Shown here: positions 11,481-23,200 of the stretch, in pieces
How positions within the stretch are numbered: the stretch's first letter is position 1
Layout: each line of letters begins with the position of its first letter
NCBI GenBank assembly: GCA_022605955.1
Contig: JAKCOZ010000001.1
Location: forward strand, 18,716,146 to 18,780,145
Reading direction: 5' to 3'
Length of the DNA: 64,000 nucleotides
From: Rallus limicola
Lineage: Eukaryota; Chordata; Aves; Gruiformes; Rallidae
The notes under the pieces: model-generated
The model's database searches: none
What the model saw: the letters and a program-made list of their open reading frames with translations, nothing else
What the model was told of the DNA's origin: nothing
Position numbers and translations under genes: made by a program

Positions 11481-14400
11481 CCAGCAGCAACTAAAGGTCA
11501 AGCCATTTTTAAGCATTTTGCAGTTTGAGCCTACCTACCCCACATGTGGTTAGGGGTCTCTGTTGAATTGGGTGAGCACTACAGTGAGAAAGGAGTAACA
11601 CTTCTTGCTGACTCCGGATCTCAAAATGCCAGGGCCCATGGAAAAGAATAATACTCTGAGTGTGTTAATATATGCCATTTGTGTGCTAACGTGACCCTAA
11701 AGTGCCCTAGGAAAGGAGCCTAGTGCTGCAAGTTCATTCAAAGAGCCTACTCACCTCTTCCTGATCAGACCATGAGAAGGAAACAACTGCCAGGTCTGCT
11801 AAGAGAGGAAAACCAGCGTATGTCAATGTGGCTTCATCTATATTTAAATTAATTTAATAAATATATACATATATGGCTACTCTTACTTTATTTTTAGACC
11901 ACTCTACTTAGGCCAGTTTAAGAGTCACCTCCTGTCCCCTCCTGCCCCATAATTACGAAAACACCTCCCAAGTACAAATCTAGGCTCAGATGAATTTATT
12001 ACATTGTAGAAGAAGAACTTGTTCATTATATGTGGTCAGAGTTATTTTCTCTCTTACTGGATGGGAAAGACTTCTTTTATGCTTTTTCTATGCTTTTTTT
12101 CCCCTGGTATAAATATAGCACAAACTAAACAGAGCCACTCTGTAATGTAAAAATACTGCAAGCTTTTTTATCAGGAAGGACAGCTCGTCACCTTGTCTCT
12201 CTCGGGACTAGAAATAGAATGTTCCAAAAGTGAGAGCTTTGAAAATCCAGTGTGTTAAAGAGGAAAGGAAGGGGAAAGGGTTGCCTCAGTTTGTCAAGGA
12301 ATAAATATTTTCTTTTACAGAGGACAAATAATGACTTGACATGTAACATTCACAACAGAGCAGCCCAATCGCTGAGTTCCCACTGACTCATGAGTGAGGA
12401 GGTACCACCCATCTTCAAAATAGCAAAAGCATCCCCATGTACATCAGCCTGGAACCTTTTGCTGGATGTGAAAAACAGCGACTGATTCAGGGCACCTGGA
12501 ACCAAAGCTGCCAAGACCCGTAGCTAGGAGAAGCTCTTCATTAGGAAGTTAGTAGGGTTTGTAAGGTTTAATGCATTAAAGGCAGCATAACACCTGGAGA
12601 ACTTCAGTGTGAGTATAGTAAGGAAATCCAGACTCTCCTGTGCCTTTAATATTTTGAAGTCAGACAGAGTTAGGCCTAAATTGAATCTATGTTGACTGGA
12701 TTGAGTATTTTGAGACAGGGAGTACCTTTTGGAGTAGAGAGAAAGAGAAAATCAGGAAACTTCTGTACAGAGCCATTCTTGAAGACCTGCTGTCTCAAAA
12801 TGGCAAAGATATTGCAGAAAAGCTAAGTGCAGGTCAAGATGGATGGAAAATCACAAGCCCTGTGCAGCCACGCCAGTTCCTCTGGAGGAAAACATTTTCA
12901 CAAGCCTACCAAGACTCAGTTAAACACCACATTGCCAAACCTGGCCCTGGCTTGTCCTTGGACACTTACTGAACCTGCCTCTAACCCCAGTTTGGACACA
13001 CAAACTTCTGCTGCAAGCTGTGTCCAAAGCAGTGTGGGTTTACCCTGTGAGGCAGATTTAACTCTGGATGACACTTTGAGAGGCAAGGCTAGGACAGCCC
13101 TGGCAGCCTGCTATAATTATGCCACTTTGGCTGACTATTTTTTCATGTGGCAATGTAACTAACAAAAGCAAAAGGGGTCTATGAGGCAATGCCTTGCAGT
13201 GCTTAGGATAAAGATGAGAGAGGAGTGCTCTAGCACTGGGACCCTGGTGTCCAGGAACATCTGAGGTGGACAAAAGGCAGTAGAGGAACTATGAGAGACA
13301 GAAGAAGCAGAAATATCTGCTCAGGTCCCTCACTGCAGGAATCTGTGCTCATGCAGATCTCAGGGGTCGCTCAGACTGCCTGGGAAATATCCAGCGGGTT
13401 TTTAACAATGCCAGGACCCACTCTCCAAAATCCTGTCTTGCAGAAAGACCTCAGAAGAAGGTCCACAGCAGAGATGGGGCAGAAATATTTGTTCCTGATC
13501 TGTCCCTCAGACACTCTCCAGCCAAGGGCAACAAGTCAGTGCCTCTTGAGCAGGCTGAGGATGGAAACAGCAGCAGCTGCAGGTCACATAGTATCAGCCT
13601 CTGAAATGCCACCACTGGGGAAAGGGACAGACACATCTGACCCTGGGGGTCCAGCCAGACTCCCCTCTCCACTGCAGTGACAGGAAGTGTGCTAGGGCAT
13701 GGCCAATGCCTGAGTTAGAGAAGAGAGACAGAAGGGAAGCAGAGATTCTCCCTTCTTACTCAGAAAAGGCATTTGTCGGCACACTGGCCCAAACTCTTCA
13801 CAACAGGTCACTAAAATGCTACAGCAAACAGCAATTGATGGCTCCAGAATAAGTCCATTGCTGCTGAAATAGCCAGCACAGCTAAGCAAACAGGCCGCCC
13901 GGGCAGGGGCTGTGTTTGCACTCGCTGTTTGCACTCCTCTACACAGCTAATGGGATATTACATTTATCGTAAGAAGGGTGCAAAGAAGAGAGAGGAAAGA
14001 TCCTGTTGATTGCTCTCTAACTTCTCTCCTTAGTTTTATGCATTGGCCAACCTGTCATTTTAGAAGACAGATTTATCCCTTATTAGGGTAAATTTGTAAC
14101 TGTTTGCTCTAGAATGATTTTTAATAGTACCTTCTTAAAGAATGCCCTCTGGCGTCATGCTACATCCACCCTGGCTTTGATTATCTCTAGGGTTTTTCCT
14201 CCTGCTATGAAAATGGGTATTTTATTGACATGTAAAAGGATTAGAAGGCAGGAGGAAATGAATTATACAAAATTTAAAAGTAGAAAGTTAATGAAATGGT
14301 GGACTTGATAGATATGGCAGGAATATAAATCTAATTTGACTGTAACTTGAGTGCTTCCTGTTTATGAAGTAATAACCGTACACTGGACTAAACCAGGCTG

Positions 14401-16311
14401 TTATTTTTGTCAAATTTGGCCGTCTCTAACAATTAACAAACGATGGCTCAGATTTCAGCTTTGGTGAAATTTGATTATTTTGATGCTGGGTTAGGCCATG
14501 ATCTCCTAAAAGGGGATCTCTGTGAGGTGCCTTCTCAGAAAAGTCCATGGTATGGCTCTGGCATGGGCCAGAGAAGATGGAAGAGCTGTTTACAGAGAAC
14601 TGTGCAGTGATGTAGCACTGTGGGAATCATCTTTGTTTTTAATTTCTGTCCTTGTGTCCTCAGTGAGTCACCCCACCCTTTAACTATACCCAGCCAAAAT
14701 CTTCTGTCCCCACAGAGAGTGAAAGACAGAGAGGAGGAAGAAATGGACTCTTCCTGTTGTATTTTTGAGGAAAAATCCCATTCAACAAGATGAACATAGA
14801 GCTCCTTTCTAGTAATAACAATATAGTCTAACTCCAATCTGGAGGGGGGAGCAGCATCCCATTTCTCTGGCTCTGGGACTAAGCATCCAGGGCTGGGAAT
14901 GCAAACATTTCAGCCCGGGCACAGAGACATCTGCTGCACAAGTGCAATGATTTGTTTCAGATCCCACAAATGTCATTCCAAGTAGGTCATTATATAATGG
15001 CTTTTGTCTTTTCCCATTGCCAAAAGGGTCTGGGAGAATATGTCATAACATCATGCATCGCCTGCCCATGTAGTCCCTTTTGTGATCACCTCATCTGGGT
15101 GGGACACTCTTGCTTGATGTCATTCAGCCTAGCAATCTTATCTGTGCAACAAAAACACTCGGCCTGACACAGCCTGCATTGTTTCCCCTGGTATTTTGCA
15201 GGCTGAAGGCTCTCCCCATGAGGTGCTCCCCTCTCTTGCTTCCTCACCCTGCCCTGACATGCCAGGAGCAGCCAGGACCGCACGCAGCCCTGCTTGGACA
15301 TAGAGCAGGCTAACATCACCCAGAGCAAGGCTGTTCCTCCCGGCTGACATGCAATAGTTGCCTTTGCATTCTCCCTTTGTGTTTGTTATTTCCTTTTTTC
15401 CCCTCTACCCTCCCACTCCACAGACGACTGCCGTCTTCCTCTACTGCTTTTCCCAGTGATCTTTGAATAGCAAGAGCACAGCCCTCACCACAGCAGAAGG
15501 GAGGAGGACTAGGGCTATTTGGTGTTCAGCAAAAGAAGCAGCAGACCAGGTCTTTTTTCTTATTATTCAGACATCTAGAAATGTTCACAGGTCAAACTAG
15601 TTGCACTTTTCACCTTCCCCACAACCTGTCCTGTTCTTCAGAACTTTTCTGCACCAGGATGTGGACGCATCTTTGATTTATGTTATGCCTGGTGCTTACA
15701 CAAAACCATCTAAACAGAGTAAAACAGGTTAGCAACAAGCTTGTCTTCTGCGCTCTACTGAAGATGGCTCCTGCCCTCTCATGGCTGAAGGCAGATAAGG
15801 ATTAGTAAAGCCACTTGTTTGTTCTTTGCAAAGAAACACCAAATACCATTGCACGCGTTTCCTTCAGCCGGCTCCACATAGTCTGGCATCTCCCTCCTTT
15901 AACACACGCGATGACGCAACCGGGAAACTCTTCTAGGGCAGAGACTGACTGGTTGTCACGAGTGAGGAGACCTTTAGTGAAGCAGAGTTGCAGTCCCCAA
16001 CTGTGGTCTCAAAGAGTTACCAGACTGCAAAGCGCAGGTAATATGTAAAGAAAGATGCTTGCTACCCTTTTCACAGAGTACTGGTCTTTTTTCTAGTATC
16101 TATCCCACCCTTCCTGCATCCATCTGGCTCTAAGGAACAAGATTTGCATGGGTGTCTCTGATGCACCAGCAAGTTTTTGACAAAAGACTAAAGGCTGGGC
16201 TAATAGCGTGAATGATGTGAAGCTGTGTTCTTATTACCTGCTTGTTCAGTTTTCCTCTCCTGAACCAATGAGCTTTCGTAGAGATTTAATTACATCATTA
16301 CAACTTCTCCT

Positions 16312-16364
16312 GTTTTGGTTCTTCTTCCTTTTTTTTCCTTTTTTTCCCTTTTTTTTTTTTTTTT
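16312..16364 (+). repeat. Pyrimidine/poly-T tract
   Basis: A C/T-only stretch with several T runs, the longest of about 16 T. It lies about 750 bp before SYN3 exon a and is too far to be its polypyrimidine tract. Confidence 0.85.
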
Positions 16365-17117
16365 GGATAAGACACAGAGCATTTCTCGTAACTGAACACA
16401 AATCTGTGAAAGGCCATCTTCTCCGAAAATCTCCAGTTCATAGGCCTCTGCCCTCTCATTTCCAAGTGCAAACCAAGTCTAACACTCCACCAGCTGTCCC
16501 ATGCACATGTTCTTGGCATTGTGTTCACACAAATCTCCCCAAGAATCACAGGCTCCTCCAGAGACACCCTTTTCCTTCAGAGCTTCTTTCCAGCCAGGAG
16601 AACTGCACCACTCCTCGAAAAAAAGTCTGGAGGAGGGGTAATGTGAAATGCCAGAGAAATGAAGACTAGAGGTGGCAGACAACCAGCTCTCTTGTGATTT
16701 CCTGGCATTGGTTTCTATTTCCTGACCACCCAAAATACTCTGTTTTCATCCATCCCAACATGGGAAATAGCAGTTCCAATGTCTGAATGAAGTAATGCCT
16801 CTTAAGAGATCAAATATTTTACTGAAGCATCATTGAAACAATGAGCATTAGCAAGAGCCATCTGGGCAAAGGCCTAGCTGCCTCCATAGTTCCAGGTTTA
16901 CCAGGGCTTGCATGTGAGGAAGGGTTGATTTGCACCAGGTTGGGTTGGTCTGGGCATCTTCTCTCTGTGAATCACACAATCCCTGCCCTGTCCTCAGCTC
17001 CATCTCTGTGGTTTTTAACTGACGTTGTGCTCCTCAGGTGCGGGGATGACTTCTGCTCACAAAGTATTCCTGTTCTTTCTGTTCTTGTCACTTTTTCACT
17101 GGATTTTGGAAATCAAG

Positions 17118-17260
17118 GTCAAAGTTGAGAACCAGCATGACTTCCGGGACATGGCCAGCATAGTAGCCATGGCAAAAACCTACGCCACCACTGAGCCCTT
17201 CATTGACTCCAAGTATGACATCCGAATCCAGAAAATCGGCAGCAACTACAAGGCTTACAT
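17118..17260 (+). CDS. SYN3: SYN3 exon a (domain [10 protein letters not shown] to KAYM)
   Basis: 143 nt, 47 codons plus two bases. The acceptor is the CAAG/GTC junction after a pyrimidine-rich stretch near 17071-17100. The donor is gtgagt at 17261, splitting the Met codon AT/G. An open frame continues upstream of 17118 but has no synapsin similarity, so the boundary is placed where family homology begins and where the synapsin exon is known to start (after GMGK). It encodes part of the domain C core, including the [10 protein letters not shown] stretch near the nucleotide-binding region. Confidence 0.93.
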
Positions 17261-20200
17261 GTGAGTGTGTGACTATGCCAGAGTGAGAAGTAGGGGGGGA
17301 CACAGACAGTGCTGTGGATGTGACTCAGTTGGTGTTTGCTCTGGGCCAAAGTAGGAAGCTGACTTAATTTTCTTGAAGAATAGCCCTGCTGTTCTCCAAC
17401 CTCTGAACCCAGGTCCCTCATCCACTGATCATCTTCTCCATTACTCACCATCAACTCATTGTTTCTAGAAGGTAAATCTCTCTCTACCTGTTTCTGAACT
17501 TCAGTTAGTTCCCACTACAATGACTGTGCTTTGCCATCACCTATCACATCTCCCTTCTGTCACGAAAGGGCTCATCTTTCCCAGCAGTTTAGCAAAATCC
17601 TCCAGTATCCTCAAGTGGGAACTGAGCCCACCCCCTTCCTACCTGGGGGAAACATTAAAAAGGCTGGGGCAGGAGGGGCAAGATGTTTTTAAGAGCCAGC
17701 TGCAACTCATGGAGTCCTACAGTATCCAACCCATAGCAACACTCCATCCTCTCCCCAGACAGAGATCACAGCTCTGCACTCACACAGGGCGTGAGGAGCA
17801 TGTGGCACCAGGTACAGCCTCGCCAGCATGCAAGGTTTCCATGGGCATTTTGCAGGTGTGCTCCTTGAAGCATACAAAAGAGGAGAAGGTGGAGAAACAT
17901 ATCTGTGTCCTTCCTGCTCCTTCGTATCCCATGGGGTAGTGAAGGCACTGGCATGAAGGCAACCAACACTGGTATGTTTAAAAATATTAAAAAGCATTCA
18001 GCCAAACTTCAGTAGTCGTCAAGCTCAATTAAAGATGTAACCACAGGAGTATCTAAGACACCTGTTTCTTCTTCTTACTGCAAACCAGTAGACAAGAAAA
18101 GCCAAATACCACAGTTTTTCCAGAAGCTCCTTATCCAGCCACAAAATTTGGGACAAATAGACAGCTCCAGCAGTACACTTTTCAGGTCACACTTAAATTT
18201 CATGTTACCTAACACCCAAAACACTGTGACTTCTGGATCCATGTTTACAAACCCCCAGGCCATAGTTCTGGTGAAGCATAGTTAAATAAGATAATCAAAT
18301 GTACACGATCACATATTTTTCAGCTATAGCTGCCTGAAATTCCTGGCTGGATTCTTAGCACAGAGGTATTTAAGTAAACTAGATAATGACTGAGTCACAT
18401 TCTTCATGGGAAGAACTTGTGGGATGCTCAGTTACTTCATGTAAAATCAATGAGAGAAAATTTATTTTAAATCTGATCAGGTCAATAATAACAATAGTTG
18501 CCTAATATTACATTAACTTCTCAGGGACTCTGGCTCAAATTGGCCAAAGGAAGGAAGGTTTAAAATATCAATTAAAATTCCTTATTCCTGCCAAACTTAC
18601 CCAGCCTTGGCTCCAGAGCCTGCTCCCAGCCTGCCTCTAAGTGAAACAAAGGTCCAGTTAGCCTGACCATATCCTTTCCTTGTTTATTATTCGCACTCAC
18701 TACGCACTCATCCAGACAGGGATCAGAAATAATACCAGATGACTGAGGAAAGAAAACAGTCACACTAAGAGCTAATCCCACTTGGGAATATAGCTGCACA
18801 AACAATTGTTTGCTAAATGAAAAATGTTTTCACATGAAAACAGCCATGAAGAGGAAACACCTTAATGAGAAATGAAGCTTATTAGCATAGAAAGTAAACA
18901 GCTAAATTCACACAGCAACTTTCTGGTCCAGAATGTTGAATTATACTGAGAGAGCCATTTATGGACATGAGCTTAGGAGAGATGTATAGCCGGTCCCATC
19001 AGGGGCTGCTCCTTCTGTCCCGGCATCAGGCAGAATAGAACGTTATTTTTATGGTATAAATAAGTCCCTACTATGTCCAAAATCAGGTAAAAGCACACAA
19101 AATATCAGAGTTCTCACTGGTGTCACAAGTAGAAGACTCAAAATCATTAGTCATATCAGCAAATCTCAGCCTTAAATTCAATTCCAGCATCTGCAGTAGT
19201 GTCATACTAAGTGAATTGCTTTGATTTGTGAGACATAGAATCTACCCAGTATTTTTATACCTTCACCCACACGTATAGACTTTAAAAGCCCCCTTCTGTC
19301 TGAGAAAAGACTGTGTCCCAAAATTCATCAGAATATTTACTTTTCACAAAGCATCTGCCATAGGGAGGATGCTGCAGGGTGACTCATGCATTCCAACCCA
19401 GATGTTCAATGCACTTCCTTCCAGCCCATGGGCCAAGGCTAGAATTCAGTTTCCCATCAACTTCAGTCAGTGCAGTGACTCCAGATTTACACTTCCAGCA
19501 AACACCTACTTAGCCCATGCCTTAGACCAGTCTCAAAACAGCAGATAAGCAGCATGTGATATGTCTAAAATTCAAAAAAATGTATTTGACTGACATTGTA
19601 ATACCCATGAACACTGCTCATGTGACAGGGGAAATTGGGGCAGGAATTATACTTTTGCCCTCATCCCAGATGTGGGCAAAGAGAGGGATTATGTCCAGTT
19701 AGGACTTGTGAAATGTTTTTCACTTTGAAGCCAGCAGTTGCTGATTTTGAGGAGTGGGATATTCCTTGGATCCAGCTTTTAGTGAAAGGATAATATCCTT
19801 TTCTTTCTAGTTTCATGAGTATGACTTCTGGTTTTGTCACCTCAAATGTAGTTCAGTATGCTCTGCAGGGTCTACAATTTCAACTGTGCGTAAACTACAA
19901 CTGCTTTTAGACTGAAATGGCCCAGCTGGGAGATGGTGAGTATAGGGCACCAACAGCCCAATATCTGCTAGTTTATCCACTTATCTTAAGCAGTGAAGGT
20001 GTCAGTCACAAATCTTCTTGATCTGCTGACCCTCAAAACTCGGTGGCCCTTTCCTTTAAGATACTGACTGTACACAGATGTAGCCCTCTAACACTTAGGA
20101 TGGCTGAAAGCACTCTGACTTTCAGTCCCTTAGAGAAAGGTGGTTTGAGGCAGTGCATCCTTACAGAAAGATCTTTGTCTTCAGTCTCCTTTTGCACCTC

Positions 20201-23200
20201 AGGGTGAATACAAAAAGGGAAAGAAAAAAGAATAAGAAAAGTCTGGTGACACCTGAACTGCTCAGACATGCTTAGAAGAGAGTAATTTTAACAGGGGCTG
20301 GGATGTAGGAATTTGGTGACTGATCTGGAGGGCTTCAAATTAAGTTTTTCTGTTTAAAAACAGGAAAGTTCCATAACAGGAAATTTAGGGATGCAAATGA
20401 GAGAAATGTTTTATTCTTCATGCCTATCTGCCCAACCTCCAGAGCAGAGATCTTATTTTGGGAGTTTTCCCACATCAAATTTCCTTGTAAAACCATGTAG
20501 CTGTGATTTGGTTTTCTTAGAGGCGACACAGCTGCTTACATTTGGTATGCCAGGTACATTTTCTAAACACTGATACCAAATCATCTTGTCACTAATCAGA
20601 CTCTGGGAGTTCTCATCAGTACTAATGGAAATCGGGATGCCATCTGCCACTGCAGGGCAATTTTCTGAACTGAATGTTAATAAAGAGTGGTTTTTTTCCC
20701 ATAGCAGAACTGAAAAACATAATCCTAAAAATCCCATGTCAAAAGAAAAAGAGAAGCTGAGGTTTGAACACTGACATTATAGGCCATCAAAGGGTTCATA
20801 ACAATAAAAGCTTGAGGAGGAACACGTTCTTTTGATTACAAAGTAAGGCAAGAAGATACATGTTGGGTGAAAGGGACAAGAGTCAATTATATGGAAATAC
20901 AGTTATTCAACACAGTAATCATGTTCCTTTGGCTGCCCTCCCACTTATTTAAATATGGGCTACTAAGACCTTTTAAATTTCACAGCAACTATGCATGCCA
21001 CTTCAGAAGAGAAATGGAAAAAGGACATCAGGCTGTCCCTCACCAGAGTAAAGGGGAACCTTAGGTAGTCAGCTATAATGATCCAGGTTTACAGTCTAGC
21101 AGGACATCAGTATTACCACTGCTTCACAGAGTTTTCCAAGTTCAGAATCAATTTTCCACATCATGTTGCAAAGGTGACAAAACTGGCAAGGAGGTTTCCC
21201 ATGACCTTATGTTGAAGTGCTAGATCACACCTCATGCTCCCCTCTTAAGTCTCTACCTAAATCTCATTCAACATGGAGGTAGTCTCTGGATGTATCCTGT
21301 CAGCTTGCTGACTTCTCCTAGCTTGTACACTATGCCAGGTTTTTATGCAAAGTGGTGTTACAACAGGCTCTCCAAGGTCTGCCTTGTGTCTAAGGTCAAG
21401 AAAAGGAAAATTTTCATCCCTTTATGGATGATGGTGAAACACAGCATTTGCCAGCAACAGTACATTTTTGGGGAAAATGCAGCTAATGACACTCCAACAA
21501 TTTTGCATTTATACATTCTCCAGGTTCAGACACAGTGAGCCACGGACACATCAATGAAAAACCAGTGAAAAGATGGTATAATCATCTGTTCTATGACAAC
21601 AATACAGTTAAAATCAAAGTTAAGGAGACTCAGAATTTCAGAGCTGACATTTGTGAGGCTGCTCAGTGAGATTGTTTCCTGGAAGCATGCTCTTCCATGG
21701 ACAGAGGATGCTACCCGTTGCAGAACACAAGAGCGATTATCCCAAAGATCTACAGACATTTCAGCTTTTCTGGGCGTGATGTATAAAGAAAGAAAGTACT
21801 CACAGAGCTTGATGTGTGCTCAAGATTCCTTGGAGGTTTCCCTGTCTAACTCCTCATTCAGTTTTTCATGAGTCTAAACACCATATCCTGTATGGAGTGT
21901 TTTTGAGGCAGGATTTGGAAAGGCTTCTGTGAGTAAGCTCACCTCATCCCCTCCTGTACAAGCACTGGGTCAATAATGAGGACTACTATACGAGGGAGGA
22001 TGGGGCAGGAGTGTATTTTCATGTTCAGGTTATGTTTTTGGTTTGCTTTTCTAGGAGGACGTCCATCTCTGGAAACTGGAAGGCAAACACAGGTTCTGCG
22101 ATGCTAGAACAGATTGCAATGACAGAGAGGTAAGGAAGAGGGTTTCAAGACAGCATTAGCTATTCTTGGGCTAGAAGGGAGCAATTGTATTTCAGACTTC
22201 GGTTAATTGCGAGAACTGGTAAGTGAGGTCTCCCGGGAGGCTGGATAAAGGAGTTTAAAAGACCAAGTGTTTCCTTAAAAAAATACTAATGGCACAAAGG
22301 CAAACTGTCCTATTTTGGAGAACAGACTGGAAGTACATCTAGAGCCCAACATTGTTAAATCATTAGATCTTTAGTGAATGTAGCCACAGGAAACAAGATC
22401 AGCATGCTAAGGTCAAGCACACGAGCACAAACATGTAGGGATAAAATCGGAAAGGTCACAGCACAAAACAAGAAGTAACAAGAAGTTATTCTAAGTACAT
22501 TACTAATGAGAGGCAGGCACAGAAAAGTGTTTTTCTTCTGCTCATCACAGGGAAAAATCTGTCAGATGAAGTGCTGAAAGCAGTATTTTGCATTGGTCTC
22601 CCAGAAGCGGACAGTTTTAACTACAGTCTTCTCACTGCTGAATAGAGCAGAAGAAATTGCATTTTACAGAATAAAATCTGTCACTGAGATATTTACTAAC
22701 ATTGCAACTGCCTGACATTGTTGACTCAAGGTAAACATGTGCTTTGCTGGAATTCCCAAACTATATTCTGAAGAACTGCTATCAAGTCACTTGTTCTCCA
22801 TCTTATTTAAGTAGATTGTTAGTAGATTTATAGAATCCATACATTATGTGTAGGCATTTGTCCCTAGTGAATCTAATATTTATTTTCAGATTATACCTCC
22901 AATTTGTCAGGACCATGATTAATTCTGACTCTGTCCAGGTTTGAGCATCACATTTGAAGGGAAGTAGCAAGAAGCTGGAGAGAGCCAAAGGGACAATAAA
23001 TGGAGAGAGAAAAAACATAATCAACCTATAAGAAAAGCATATAACAATTGCTTATGTAGTTTTTCACCTTTTTTAATGATTAGCAGACCACTGATATTTT
23101 CCAGTAGAGGTGTAGACTCATGCATGATGAAGTACTGCCTCTAGTGATGCATGATGAAGTTCTGCCTCTAGTGCAGAACTTCACTTTCCTTCATAAGCTG

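Larger units (their letters stand above)
10719..17117 (+). other. SYN3 intron, no gene seen
   Basis: Unique intronic sequence with one period-40 direct repeat and a poly-pyrimidine tract. Open frames up to ~150 codons are low-complexity or lack any recognisable similarity. Confidence 0.6.

Noticed and set aside
17025..17117. Extension of SYN3 exon a upstream, with a hydrophobic leader-like peptide ([18 protein letters not shown])
   Set aside because: It looks like a signal peptide, but is the translation of the pyrimidine-rich acceptor region; synapsins are cytosolic and the family exon begins at VKVEN.
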